The notes below the pieces were generated by a model, which was not told where the DNA came from, ran no database searches, and was given only the letters and a program-made list of their open reading frames with translations. Positions 1-10,842 of a stretch of 64,000 nt of DNA are shown here, one piece after another. How positions within the stretch are numbered: position 1 is the stretch's first letter; each line of letters starts with the position of its first letter. A program made the position numbers and the translations under genes. This DNA is from Anthoceros angustus (taxonomy: Eukaryota; Streptophyta; Anthocerotopsida; Anthocerotales; Anthocerotaceae), in assembly GCA_010909165.1 (NCBI GenBank), contig MU008156.1, positions 1 to 64,000 of the forward strand. The letters are read 5' to 3'.

Positions 1-1900
1 TCTGTTGGGGTACAATGCACATTTTGATCCTAACGACTTCACGGTTTCCAACATTGTGCCGGACGCGAAGTGCTTAAAGATAAAGATAGATACGCAATCG
101 ACTTGGTAGAGCTTCACGCAACCCTAGCAAGATATGAGCCGCTCAGTCGAAACGACGCTACCGACGCACCGGCATTGAGAGGGTTCGGGTTGATAGCGAA
201 GTTCAAGACAAAGAACTTGGCCGTCACTATGTTCCATTCAGTGACACCCACATCTCTCGAGGAAGGACTATTGCACCGTCAGAGTTTTGAACAGATCCCA
301 TCCCACCGGCACACCAAACGAAAAGAACGGTAACTAACCCCAGACTGACGGACGAGCCCGGTCGCAAGAGAAAGCGGTCGAGAAAGGGACTACTTCCATG
401 ACCGAATCATATCAATTGTGACTATAGGGTATGGCTTGGATTCGATCAATTTGATTAGTTGGACAATTGAAACACGCTTGTAAACAAATGAAAGAAATTT
501 TGATGGAAATGAAAGTGATGTTCTCACTTGCATGCACCGGGGTGAGGGAAAAGGAAGGCACCGCCATTCGCTAAACCATCAATGAGCATTTGTTGTCCTT
601 GGGTCATGGTGCGTAATATTATTATAGTTTTTATCGAGACATTCTAGCTTGGCAGCATTGGCCAAAGGCCAAGGACAAGTAGTCCTATAAGTATAACGCA
701 AGAGTTAGTATACAGGTAGTAGCTACTACCACTCCAACGAAAGCGCTTGGTGACAAAGTTCTTCTCTAGTAGGTGCCACGGTTCCCAGACCTCCGCCGTC
801 TTCTTGGGTCCCATACATAGACGACAAAGAGTCTAGCTAGTCATGTTTCTGTGTTGCTCTAAGTATGGATTCTCCCATAATTTCAAGCTATCTTCTATAT
901 TGGTCATAGCATGAATGTAACCGTGCCTTCCTTGTTGGTGGATTTGACACACCTTGCGAGGGTTGTTGGCTGGGATTAGAGTGTGGTTGCATAAATTAAG
1001 CCTCTACAAAACTACCATACAGTAATTCTTCAGTGGCTGGACACTCAGATTGATTGCCGCTGGTGGTGGAGAACTAAAATCCACACGTAATTAAAATGGA
1101 GACAACATTTTGCCGAGATTTCTGTGGAACACTGGGGAGGATGATTGAGAAACAAGGGAAACTGTATGAAAGCCGTAGGCAGGGCAACGGCCTGAACCAC
1201 AATCCGACCCGGAACTCTTAAGGCATCCGCGTGAAACAGGGAGCCTGGAACCGTGCACCAATTTTAGGTTAATCTCAGCTTCGCTATATGTCCCGTAGCG
1301 ATGCCCGGGTCCGGGCACGGGCTCACGCGAAACCAGCCTAAGCTCTCTATCGCGAGGAACGTGGGACCACTCTCTTGGGAAAGTGTGACCATAACGTTCG
1401 CGGAAAGTAGCAGTTCAACCTCACACTAGCAGAGACACGATTTCCAGCAGACTAAAGTGATAGGACATGAAGTTTGAGAAGATTCATTACATGGCAGCTT
1501 GTGAAAACAGAAACTCGAGAGCCTGGAAATTTATTTCGAGCTTAACATAAGCAGTTTGCTGGCATTCCTGTGTATCCTGGTCTGTCTGCCTTTTATAGCG
1601 AAAATGCTTCTGGTGCATATTGTACAATTGCCACTTTTCAAATACATAGGGTGAAGAATGACGACTCAAGACAGAGCGCTACCGACGGATAGAGGCGAAT
1701 CATAGATGCAGCTACATCTCTAAACGTGGGGAGACGAATGGGAGACGGAAGTCTATCATGCAACACAAGATCTTCACTTCCGCTGTAAGGAAAAAATAAC
1801 AAATGAAGCTGTATCTTCATGGACACAACACGGCATGCGGCGGGAGTTTCTCCTACTCTCGAATCACTTGACATCACCAACGTGAGTAGAATTCAAGAAG
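1..1900. other. 5' flanking DNA, no supported gene
   Basis: I see no gene I can support here. Bases 2-108 read openly in one frame and about 106-332 in another, so a short decayed coding piece running in from the left edge is possible, but it resembles no family I know and has no credible ATG. The rest has no long open frame, no clear repeat and no RNA gene that I can recognise. Confidence 0.5.
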
Positions 1901-2403
1901 CAAAACATTGCACCATGACTCCCTAACTTGGTTGCTTGCAATTACCACAATGCAGTTGGCCATCTGCCCTGCCTACTGCCAAGGCTTTCAGATCTCCAAC
2001 TGTGGTAGGTGGGATTTGCAAAGGCTGCATATCTGCAACTGTCGTGAAATTGAGCAACAGAATGCTACCGCATATATGCAGCAGTGGTTTGTGAAGGTTC
2101 CTGCCACTGTGGAATAGAAAGCCTGAGGAGAAACCCAAGGCTGGAAGTAGTGCGGTGTGCAGATCTGTAGATGCACAGAGCTGCTCCCCAGGAAGCAGGG
2201 AAAAACTCGCAGCCTCACAAACCCAGAAGCATGAAGCATGTCACGTCCTCACGAGTTGGGAAGATCCTTCCCCACAATGTGCATGGAGTGAGAAGCCGTT
2301 CGGGTCCAAGAACAGGGAGGGGTTGGCCAACAGTACCGACTGAAACACCAGATAGGTTTGGGCCTGTGCTGTGGATATCTTTGACAGTAGCCCGGAGCGG
2401 CGG
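1901..2403 (+). promoter_or_regulatory. 5' leader region of the Toc receptor gene
   Basis: This is the sequence just upstream of the Toc gene. The coding frame stays open a little upstream of the first ATG, but only from a GTG at 2371. A plausible 3' splice site (tttgacag) ends near 2391, about 13 bases before the ATG, and a plausible donor (GTAGGTGGG) sits near 2004. A 5'UTR intron is therefore possible; this is inference. I see no convincing TATA box. Confidence 0.35.
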
Positions 2404-5400
2404 ATGACTGCGCCCTCTGCCGCCATGCCCAAGACCAGCACCCGCCAGAAGCCTCTGCCCACGCCAGTCGCCAAGCTCACTCCGGATGATGATTTTTCTG
2501 GTGAATCCGCCGAGGATAACGGGGACGGCCAACTGGAGGAGGACGAGGTCTACCCCAGGGTCACAGCTGCGGGCCTGCCGGTGCGTGGTGCGCTCGAGGA
2601 CAGCTTCTCCGACCTGGAGCCCGGTCCCGGGCTGCTTCAGCTGGAGCAGTCGCACAAGGTGCCGCCCGCCTTCGGAGCTTCTGGAGATGACATTTTCACG
2701 ACCCGGGCGGGAGAGGAGCCGACGGTAGCTCTGCTGGTGAAGGACGAGGAGGAATTTTTTGAAGCTGAGGAAGACGGAAAGACCGACCCCGAGGCCACGG
2801 CTGCGGAAGAGGGAGGCGAGGGCGGGTCGGAGGCCGAGGTGGGTAGGGGGCGGGAGTTGGAGGCCCCACGACCGGAGGAGGTTGATGGCACGGCAGCGGA
2901 GGAGTTAGCAGAATCAACAGATCAGATAAGTGTTGTTGCTTTAGACAAACAAGGCGCTGATGACGGGGCTAATAGCGTAGAAATCCAGGCAGGGCGGGAG
3001 ATGGAGCTGATGGCAATCCTTCGCAGGCAGGACGCGGATTGGGAGGGCGGCATTGAAGGGAGAGATGAGGAGGAAGAGGAGGAGGAGGAAGAGGGAGAGG
3101 AAGAGGAGGAAGACCGGAGTGTGACGGAGAGATCTGCGGATTCGGCTGCCATGGTGCACGGTGCAGATGCATCGGCTGGTGGTTCTGGATCATCGGTCCA
3201 GCCTCGAGCGGCAGGGATGGGGCAGGCAGGACCGTCCTTGGAGCCTGCTCCTCCTAGGTCTCGGCGAGGAGGTGGCGGAGCTGGCGCAGCTCCGATGCCA
3301 CCGGCCAGTCAGGCTGCTGAAGCTCATGCCCATACGAATGGCGTGGTCAGTCATTCGCAGGAGGACAGTAGAGAGCAGCAGCTGCAGGCCATAAGGGTGA
3401 AATTCCTGCGCTTGGTTCACAGGCTGGGGAAAACAGCTCAGGATAGGGTGGTGGCTCAGGTTTTGTACAGGCTGGGGTTGGCAGAGCAGCTGAGAGGAGG
3501 CCGTAGCGGTAGCGGGATAGGAGGTTTCAGTTTTGATCGAGCAAAAGCTATTGCCGAGGAGCAGGAGGCAGGTGGCCAGGGAGAAGTGGATTTCTCCTGC
3601 ACCATACTGCTGCTGGGGAGGAGTGGGGTAGGGAAGAGTGCTACCATCAATTCCATTTTCGGTGAGGTGAAGACAGGGACCGATGCATTTGGGCCTGCGA
3701 CTTTGAAGGTGCAAGAGGTAGTTGGGTGTGTTCATGGGATCAAGGTGAGAGTGATCGACACTCCTGGGCTGCTGCCTGCAGCGTCTGACCAGCGGCAGAA
3801 TGAGAAGCTCTTATCGGATGTGAAGCGGTATATCAAGAAGGCCCCGCCGGATGTTGTGCTTTACTTTGATCGCCTGGACATGCCGAGTTACGGGTATGGC
3901 GATCTTCCTTTGTTGCGTACGATTACTGACAAGTTTGGGCCTGCTATCTGGTTCAATGCTATTGTGGTGTTGACTCATGCTGCATCAGCACCTCCGGAAG
4001 GACCTGATGGCGTTCCTGTTATCTATGAGATGCTTGTTAATCAAAGGTCAGCTGTGGTGCAGCAGACACTCAGGCAGGCTGCTAGGGACATGCGGCTGAT
4101 GCATCCAGTGTCTCTTGTGGAGAACCATTCAGCATGTAGGATGAATCGGACAGGTGATAAGGTGTTACCCAATGGGCAGATATGGAAGACACAGCTGCTG
4201 CTTCTGTGCTTTGCCTCCAAGATTCTGGCCGAGGCCAACTCTTTGCTTGTACTGCAGGAGAATGGTTCAGCACATCGCTCAGGTCAAGGGGGCCCTTCTC
4301 TACCCGTCCTCTTATCTTCTTTGTTGCAGCAAGGGCAGCAAGTGAGGTTGCCGGATGAGCATGGGGGTAACGAGGAGGAGTCAGATGACGAGCTTGACGA
4401 TGACTCTGATGAGGAGGACGAGTATGATCAGCTTCCTCCCTTTCGGCGGCTGAAGAAAGAAGAGATTTCGGAGCTCGATGAGCAGCAGAGGAAGGACTAT
4501 TTCCAAGAGTTGGAAGACAGGGGGAGACTGTTTGAGAAGAAGCAATGGAGAGAGGAGCTAAGACGAAGAAAGGGTTTGAAAAAGAGTAGGGCTGCAGCGT
4601 CGGAGCAGCAGTTCCAGGAAGCCATTGACGACGAAGGAGATAGGCCTGGGGCTGTAGCTGGGGCTATAGCTATGCCTCTCCCTGACATGGTGTTACCCCC
4701 ATCTTTTGACTCAGATAACCCAACACACAGGTATAGGAGCTTGGAGACTCCTCCTACTCAGTGGTTAGTCAGGCCTGTTTTAGATACGCATGGCTGGGAT
4801 CATGACACTGGATATGACGGCGTTAGTGTGGAGAAAGGTTTCATTGTCCAGAACAAGTTTCGAGGACAGTTGTCAGGTCAAGTAGCAAAGGATAAGAAAG
4901 AGGCCCATCTCAAAATGGAGTGTATAGCTTCTTTTAGGCTTGGGGAGGGTGCTGTTACCCTTTCGGGGCTGGATGTTAACACCCTTGGCAACCATGTAGC
5001 ATATACGCTACGCAGTGAGACAAGCTTCAGCAATTTCAAGCAGAATAAAACCACTGGAGGTCTGGTGCTGAGTTTCCTGGAGGATGTCATCGCAGCAGGC
5101 TTGAAACTTGAAAACAGACTACTTCTAGGCAAGAGGCTCAGGCTGATGGTCAATGGTGGTGCCTTTACTAAGAGAGGAGATACAGCGTACGGAGGGAGTT
5201 TGGAAGCAACCTTGCGTGGTAAGGACTTCCCTTACAATGAGACTGTGGCCACTCTCGGTCTATCGGTTATGGATTGGCGTGGGCAGCTTGTAATTGGCGG
5301 CAACGTTCAATCCAACTTTCCTTTGGGAAGAACTATGCTCAGTGTACAAGCCAATCTGAACAATAGAAGCAGTGGACAACTAAGCATCCGTGCAATCAGT

Positions 5401-5484
5401 ACAGAGCAGTTACAGATGAGTCTGGTAGGGGTTATCCCGCTTCTACGATCACTGTGGTTCCACTGGCATCCAGACGAAACGTGA
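2404..5484 (+). CDS. TOC159-like: Toc159-family chloroplast preprotein import receptor GTPase
   Basis: This 1026-residue protein is a GTP-dependent receptor of the TOC translocon in the chloroplast outer envelope, where the family binds transit peptides of nuclear-encoded preproteins. The layout is the classic A-G-M order. Residues 1 to about 370 are an acidic, low-complexity A domain with a glutamate run at 222-236. The G domain spans roughly 395-640: the P-loop GRSGVGKS is at 405-412, DTPG at 452-455, the family-typical G4 variant THAA at 524-527 and ENHSACR at 573-579. An acidic linker (EESDDELDDDSDEEDEYD) follows, then the membrane-anchoring M domain to the C-terminus, with its conserved core from about 783 (TQWLVRPVLDTHGWDHD). 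The start is the first in-frame ATG; the frame opens earlier only from GTG. The gene is one exon with no stop or frameshift, in contrast to its surroundings. It fits the Toc120/Toc132/Toc159 group; which member is not decidable here. Confidence 0.96.
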   Translation: MTAPSAAMPKTSTRQKPLPTPVAKLTPDDDFSGESAEDNGDGQLEEDEVYPRVTAAGLPVRGALEDSFSDLEPGPGLLQLEQSHKVPPAFGASGDDIFTTRAGEEPTVALLVKDEEEFFEAEEDGKTDPEATAAEEGGEGGSEAEVGRGRELEAPRPEEVDGTAAEELAESTDQISVVALDKQGADDGANSVEIQAGREMELMAILRRQDADWEGGIEGRDEEEEEEEEEGEEEEEDRSVTERSADSAAMVHGADASAGGSGSSVQPRAAGMGQAGPSLEPAPPRSRRGGGGAGAAPMPPASQAAEAHAHTNGVVSHSQEDSREQQLQAIRVKFLRLVHRLGKTAQDRVVAQVLYRLGLAEQLRGGRSGSGIGGFSFDRAKAIAEEQEAGGQGEVDFSCTILLLGRSGVGKSATINSIFGEVKTGTDAFGPATLKVQEVVGCVHGIKVRVIDTPGLLPAASDQRQNEKLLSDVKRYIKKAPPDVVLYFDRLDMPSYGYGDLPLLRTITDKFGPAIWFNAIVVLTHAASAPPEGPDGVPVIYEMLVNQRSAVVQQTLRQAARDMRLMHPVSLVENHSACRMNRTGDKVLPNGQIWKTQLLLLCFASKILAEANSLLVLQENGSAHRSGQGGPSLPVLLSSLLQQGQQVRLPDEHGGNEEESDDELDDDSDEEDEYDQLPPFRRLKKEEISELDEQQRKDYFQELEDRGRLFEKKQWREELRRRKGLKKSRAAASEQQFQEAIDDEGDRPGAVAGAIAMPLPDMVLPPSFDSDNPTHRYRSLETPPTQWLVRPVLDTHGWDHDTGYDGVSVEKGFIVQNKFRGQLSGQVAKDKKEAHLKMECIASFRLGEGAVTLSGLDVNTLGNHVAYTLRSETSFSNFKQNKTTGGLVLSFLEDVIAAGLKLENRLLLGKRLRLMVNGGAFTKRGDTAYGGSLEATLRGKDFPYNETVATLGLSVMDWRGQLVIGGNVQSNFPLGRTMLSVQANLNNRSSGQLSIRAISTEQLQMSLVGVIPLLRSLWFHWHPDET

Positions 5485-5898
5485 TTCTCTATCCCTGAAA
5501 CTACCTTCTTCCTATCATTTTTTGCCCTCAGATGTCCCTATGCCTTCGTGTTGTGGGCTTTGGGATTGATGTGCTGCTCTGCATAATTCGGCAGCATCAC
5601 CAGGAAAATCTCCAATGGCATAAGGGGCTCGGGCCCAGCACTTTCTTCCTTGTCGAGTCGTCCAATTTGGGGCTTCTATTCGTGGTCTTCGCTTCGAACC
5701 CAGAAAACCTCCCCAAGAACGGAGAAAGCCCGTGAAGGGCGGGTCCCCTTGTGAGTATGGTGTCCTGAGAAGCATGGAATGCATACACTACTCTGTTTGA
5801 TGGGCTTTCCCATCAAAAAAAATTTCCCCATTATTCATCAGATGTTCCGACTTTTAGTTGATCAATTTATAAATAGCATATAAAATGTTGGATAGACC
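5485..5898. other. 3' flank of the Toc gene
   Basis: This stretch holds the presumed 3'UTR and downstream flank. It becomes AT-rich near 5810-5890 and ends at the target site of the first retrotransposon. No coding frame here is convincing. Confidence 0.5.
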
Positions 5899-5903
5899 TC
5901 ACA

Positions 5904-6492
5904 AGTAACACCCCCTTTTCAGCGAGGTGGGCGATCACCTTGATTAGCGACAAAAACATCACGGACACCAGCACTAGGCCTCCAAGTAGCCCGCCGTCCT
6001 TCCACGGGACGACTCGCAGTCAGCGCTGCTATTTATTCCAGCAAGAGTCAACAAGAATACATGAGAGATCAGAGAGAGCTCCCCATCTTTGCCTAAGCTA
6101 GGAGCTTAGCTCTCTCCCCTCGATCTCCTCCTCAACAGCTCTCCTCTAGCACGCTCACACTCTAGGCTCCCAAAGCCTCTAGGCACCAAAGTCCTATCCT
6201 CACAAGAGTGTAGCTCCCAAGTGCTAGGATCTTTCTAGACATGCTCACACTCCAGGCTCCCAAGGCCTTTAGGCTCCAAAGTCCTACCCTCAAGAGTGTA
6301 GCTCCCCATGCTAGGATCACAAGATATCTTTCTCTAGGGCTAGCCTCATCTCCTTATATAGGGAGGCTTACATCATTTCCAAAGTAAGCTAAGCGGACTT
6401 TCTTCCTTAAGCCCTAAGCTAAGTCTTACCACCACTACTTACAACTTACTAACTAGATCCAGGCGCATGCTTCTCATGCAAGGCTCGTTACT
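5904..6492 (-). repeat. Element 1, 3' LTR (left copy)
   Basis: A 589-bp LTR begins AGTAACACC and ends CTCGTTACT on the plus strand, so its termini are AG...CT with a perfect 6-bp inverted repeat (AGTAAC/GTTACT) instead of TG...CA. It contains a 90-bp internal tandem duplication at about 6153-6325. A minus-strand TATA box (CTATATAAGG) lies at about 6352-6362. It differs from the right copy by several short indels and a few substitutions. Confidence 0.93.
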
Positions 6493-6500
6493 TTCTCCCC
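6493..6500 (-). other. Element 1 polypurine tract
   Basis: On the minus strand GGGGAGAA directly abuts the 3' LTR. This is the expected position of the plus-strand primer in LTR elements, and it supports the LTR boundary at 6492. Confidence 0.8.
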
Positions 6501-6601
6501 ACGAAAAGAATCATCCTCGGTGATAGCCAACGTCGAGAGATCATCCAGATCCTTTACGAATATCCTCTAACGTTACCCAAAGCGGATCGAGATCCGCAAC
6601 T

Positions 6602-7700
6602 TTACCATATCTTGTGGTACGATTCCACGCTTTGTAGGCACGCTACTCTCGCAAGGAATTCCTCAATTTCCGCATCCTTGATTATCTTTGCGCGAGAACA
6701 CTGTACTTCTTCTTGTCCATGTCTTCTTTCTCTTTGCACAGCACAAATGGTTTCGAGTGATACATGAAACACATTGTGTGCAAAAATCCATTCAGTATTT
6801 GTAACATAAGCCACTTCTCCAATGCGCTTCAAGACTACAAATGGACCACCATATCTTGGCCTTAACTTAAGAGTTAATCCTTGAGGTAATGGGAAATGCT
6901 TCAATTTCACCCATACTTTATCCCCAACGTTGAAGACAGTTTCTCTCCCTGCTATCGATATTTCTTGGCGTGCTTGAGCCTTGGCTAAAATTCCTTTGGC
7001 AATCTCATGCCTAGCCTTCAACTCAATGAATCGGCGTGGATCTCTAGTGGTAGTATCGAAAACTTCAGCATTTAGCATGGATACCGTCCAGTCGAATTCC
7101 TCCCATCTCAAAAGGACTACATCCAAGAGAGTGTGTGCGGTGTTGTTATAACAAAATTGCATCGTCTAGATGATCATCAATCCTCTCGATCAATGCACAT
7201 AATGCCTTAAGTATTCTTCTTGGATTCGGTTGACTCGCTCGGTTGAGCCATATGTCCGGATGGAAAAGTGCTCATACATAATTCCACATTCAAGCATTTC
7301 ATCAAATGCGCCAAAATTCTCCGTGAACCTTGGATCTGTCACTCACACCATAGGTAAGCCATGGTACTTGTATATATACTTCTTAAACAAGTGGCTACCT
7401 CGGCACCGCTTCTTTGTAGGGATGAAATGTGCTTGTTTGGTGAATCTATCCACCACCTTGTCATGATACCATTCTTTGGTGGCAAAGGCATGATAAAATC
7501 CATAGAGATACTCTTCCAAGGTCCACTTGGAATAGGTAGCAGTAAACCTCTTGGTTTAGCTTGCTCCACCTTATCTTCTTGACAAACAGCACATGCCTTG
7601 ACATAATCCACGTATCTTGATACATTCCGGCCCGATAAAAGCCTTCCTTAGCTTCTCATAAGTGGGGTCAATTCCACGTGACACTTGGCACATCATGACA
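6602..7700 (-). pseudogene. Element 1 integrase, frameshifted
   Basis: The integrase remnant would insert element cDNA into the genome. The zinc-binding end shows CAVCQEDK near 7560-7590, followed by the catalytic-core start SMDFIMPLP near 7500. A region like STERVNRI follows around 7210-7240, and then the open frame 6602-7162 holds the C-terminal part, including GDKVWVKLKHFPLP and the GPF/Y-like RPRYGGPFVVLKRIG. Several frame changes separate these blocks. After the last open frame, minus-strand sequence to about 6540 keeps a faint chromodomain-like pattern (LWVTLEDIRKG), which I regard as uncertain. Confidence 0.85.
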
Positions 7701-7717
7701 TTCAAGCAATTTGCTCT

Positions 7718-8590
7718 TCAACTCAAGAATTTGGGATCACAATCCTCCTCTTTGTATATCAACAAACCATCCCTCAGTTTGAACTTGCTTCCTTTCTGCT
7801 CTATTCCATTAATCCAGTCCTGAACATCTGGATCCTGCAGATATGCTTCCTTGATCTGTTTGTGAGTGTCCATAGGTTCAACCAGCATTGCCATTGCCTT
7901 TACTTCCTGACTCTTTTTGCGACTCAGAGCATCCGCAACCTTATTCTCTTTTCCAGGTTTATACTTGAGAGTCACATCATACATAGCTAGGAAATCTTGC
8001 CATCTAGCTTGTCTTGCATTCAACTTCAATGGTTAGAAGTATGTTGTCTTGATATTATCGATAGAGCACAAAAGATCGCCCAAGAGATAGTGTCTCCATA
8101 CCTTGAGACAATGAATGATGGTCATTTCCTTCTCATAGGTGGGATACTTCAACTCATAAGGATGCAATTTCCTTGACTCAAAAGCTATCGCTTATGGTCT
8201 TGCATCAACACTCCACCTATGGCCACGTCGAGGCATCAGACACTTCCACATCCTTCTTGGGATCATACATTCCTAAAACCGAGTTGTACTCAATTTCATC
8301 TTCAAGTATTCAAATCGCTTGACATTCAAGATCCCACTTCCAAGCTTTCGTCATCTTTAAGAGGTCGGTTATGGGGCTGCTATCTTAGCAAACATATCTG
8401 TACAAATCTCCTGCACGAAGCCAAACCCATAAAAGCTGCGAACCTCATGAATGTTCCTAGGAGGTTGCCAATCTTGAATGGCCCTCACCTTATCGGGATC
8501 CATTCGATGCCATCGGAGACAATAAAGCCTAAGAAAGCTACCTCTGTCTTGGAAGTCACACTTCTTAATTGCCAAGAACAAAGAATTCTC
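7718..8590 (-). pseudogene. Element 1 RNase H and connection region, frameshifted
   Basis: This is the part of pol between RT and integrase. The frame 8369-8581 carries the connection region (AIKKCDFQD, RMDPDKVRAIQDWQPPRN). The frame 7718-8029 carries the end of RNase H (RQARWQDFLAMYDVTLKYKP, KENKVADALSRK), a hallmark of Ty3/gypsy RNase H. The region between has no intact frame. Confidence 0.85.
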
Positions 8591-9160
8591 TCTTAGCTTG
8601 TAACACTTCTCTTAAGTGTTCGACATGTTCCTCAAGGTATGGCTAAAGATCAAAATGTCATCCGGATAGATTACAACACACTTGTCCACCGGATCTATGA
8701 ATATAGTATTCATAAGTGTATAAAATGTGGCGGTGCATTAGTAAGTCCAAATGGCATGACCAAATTCAAAAGCCCCATACACGGTCCTACAAATTTTGTA
8801 CTCATGTCCCTCTGCGATTACGATCGATAGTACCCGCCATCGATCTAGCTTGGTGAAATACTTGGCACCCTTCAACTCAAACATATCATCCATTCTTGGC
8901 AAAGGATATGCATTCTTGAATTTGATTCGAGCTCGTAATCTAAACACATCCTTAGTCCTCCATTCTTCTTGCGTAAACAATACGGCGCACAAAAGGAGAC
9001 TTAGAGACTCGATATATCCCTTTGCCCGAGTTGGATAGTTGTCGCTTGAGTTCAGCTCATCCTGCGACAATCTATATGGTGCTCTCGGCGTACTCCACGG
9101 CCTCAATTCAATCTCATGATCTACTACTCTATGAGAGGGTAAAGGTGGCAATTCATCGCA
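8591..9160 (-). pseudogene. Element 1 reverse transcriptase, frameshifted
   Basis: The RT begins with a typical gypsy block (LPSHRVVDHEIELRP near 9145) and continues through AYPLPRMDDMFELKGAKYFT and ICRTVYGAFEFG in the frame 8738-9151. The catalytic box reads YPDDILI at about 8648-8668 in another frame; the usual second residue is variable. At least four frame changes break the domain, while the residues on either side stay close to family consensus. Confidence 0.88.
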
Positions 9161-9251
9161 TCAAATCCTTAAAGTCATCCAAGACTGTAATTCCTTGGGA
9201 TGTCTTTCTCTTGATTCTTCCTCAAGACCATCCTCTAATCCTGGAGCATAA

Positions 9252-9690
9252 CTAGATAAAGCTCCTTCTTCTCTTATGTCTGCTTGAGCTCTCTTTTGAA
9301 ATCAAACATCGAGCACATCTCAAGCTTCTAAGATTAGCACAAACCACCTTGTGCTTTCCATTCTTCAATATCTCAATGGTGCGGGACTTCACATCTACAC
9401 GCACTTCATTGGATTTCATCCACTCTAGACCCAAGATAACATCATGGTCATCCATGTCTACAAGTGAAACTCATGTATCCTTCCCACGCTTCTATTTGCA
9501 GCTTTACTCCATGCAATTCACCCAAGAAAAGCGAGTTCCTTTAGCTTGCTTGATTCCATATGGCGAAGTACTAGCCCATTCTAGCCCAAGCTCTTTCGCC
9601 TTGCGAGTTATAAAATTGTGGGTGGCGGCGAGTCCAACAATAACTCTACTTCTAAGCCATTCATCTTTCCACATATGTACATAAGGGCTC
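9252..9690 (-). pseudogene. Element 1 aspartic protease, frameshifted
   Basis: The retropepsin active site lies at about 9590-9650 on the minus strand. It reads ELLLDS and then, one frame over, ATHNFITRKAKELG, so the frame breaks exactly at the glycine of the expected D-S-G triad. The C-terminal landmark DVILGLEWMKSN is in the frame 9252-9455. This enzyme would mature the Gag-Pol polyprotein. Confidence 0.82.
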
Positions 9691-9779
9691 CACCTTCCTC
9701 AAAATAGTGTCATCCTTGACACTAGATGACTCACCACATCTGTCACACACAACATGTGGCCCGCGTCATTTGGGCTCTG

Positions 9780-10827
9780 CGAAGCTCCACAGTCCTAAGT
9801 CCGGAGCTTGAGGATTGGCGGCTATCACATTCGGGTTAGAATTCCCATGCGGACAATCTTTAAAGTGTCCTTGCTCTCCACAAGCACGCCGAGGGCTGTC
9901 GTCCTTTGGCTTCCACCCACGACCTCTATTGGCTCCTCTTCCTCTTCCTCTGCCTCGCCAACATTATCATTTGTTCCAATATGCCCTGTTGGTGGCTCTT
10001 CCTCCTCTGATCTTCCTTGAAAAGATCTTGGATACCTTCCTGAAGACACGGTGCTTCCTCGCGACTTGTGTCGAGTGCAGCCAATAGCCTCTCGCAGTTT
10101 GAGGTTTGTCATTCTATCCAGCCCACCTTTGAGTCCACTATAAAACCGGAGCTTATCCACCTCCACATATCGGGCATTGTAACAATGCTAAATTCACTCA
10201 CATCGCAACATTCCTGTGTGCTTCACATTCTCTAGCATCCTTCTTGCCAAGATAGATGCATTAGTTGGTGGAATTGAAGTTGCGGTGCATCTTTGAATTA
10301 CGCCGGTGGAAATAGTTTCCACTCTATTACCTTGTTCAATACTCGAACATAAGTTCTCCACCAAGTAAGGCGTACCCTTCTAAGAAGTTAACGATGTGAT
10401 CTAGATACTCTTCTGCGGAATCCTTTGCCAGTATCCTTCCAATGAGAAAAACCACGAATTGATTTTCTCCACATCTCGTTCACCCTTATACCTATCTGAG
10501 CGCTTAGCCTCAACTTCTTGGGTCTCCTTGCTCTACTCCTTTCAGGCCGGGCTCAATTCTCCTTCATCATCCTTCTACCTTCGAGCTTCCTTTTCCTTGT
10601 ACTTGTTGCTCTAGAGCTTCCATTCTCCTCAAAAGATTTTGAAGCTCCTCTTGCGGCATGGTGTGTCTTGAGGTATCGCCTCTGCCGTTCCGAGAATTAG
10701 TGGCTCCATCGAGGCTCATCCACTGGTCTCCACCATAGGAGCCTTCTCTTTCTTTCCGTATTCTCTCTCTGCTGGCTCTTGAGGATCGGCCATCTCCTAG
10801 CGTCTAGCTAAAAGATGCTTCAACCTT
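9780..10827 (-). pseudogene. Element 1 gag remnant with degenerate zinc knuckle
   Basis: The gag region has no long open frame. A zinc-knuckle remnant at about 9840-9895 reads ACGEQGHFKDC in one minus-strand frame; the first cysteine of the CCHC set appears to be arginine. An acidic segment (EEEEPPTGHIGT, EAEEEEEEPIE) lies just upstream, at 9900-10020. The region 10170-10827 is poorly conserved and I cannot place domains in it. Confidence 0.65.
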
Positions 10828-10840
10828 GAGCTCGATACCA
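10828..10840 (-). other. Element 1 primer-binding site
   Basis: On the minus strand TGGTATCGAGCTC begins two bases after the 5' LTR. It matches the initiator tRNA-Met primer site used by many plant gypsy elements (TGGTATCAGAGC) except for one missing A. It is a primer site, not a tRNA gene. Confidence 0.8.
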
Positions 10841-10842
10841 CA

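Noticed and set aside
2371-2403. An 11-codon N-terminal extension of the Toc protein
   Set aside because: The upstream start would be GTG; the first ATG in frame is at 2404, and a candidate splice acceptor lies within the extension.
2215-5153. Several minus-strand and alternative-frame ORFs of 60-180 codons overlapping the Toc gene
   Set aside because: They are shadows of a GC-rich coding strand; none resembles a protein family and the Toc frame is intact.
6540-6620. Chromodomain at the end of element 1 integrase
   Set aside because: Only a faint tail pattern remains and the aromatic residues expected of a chromodomain are not clear, so it is noted but not called.
10828-10840. tRNA-like sequence
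   Set aside because: It matches only the 3' end complement of initiator tRNA and sits beside an LTR, so it is a primer-binding site. I found no tRNA gene in the window.
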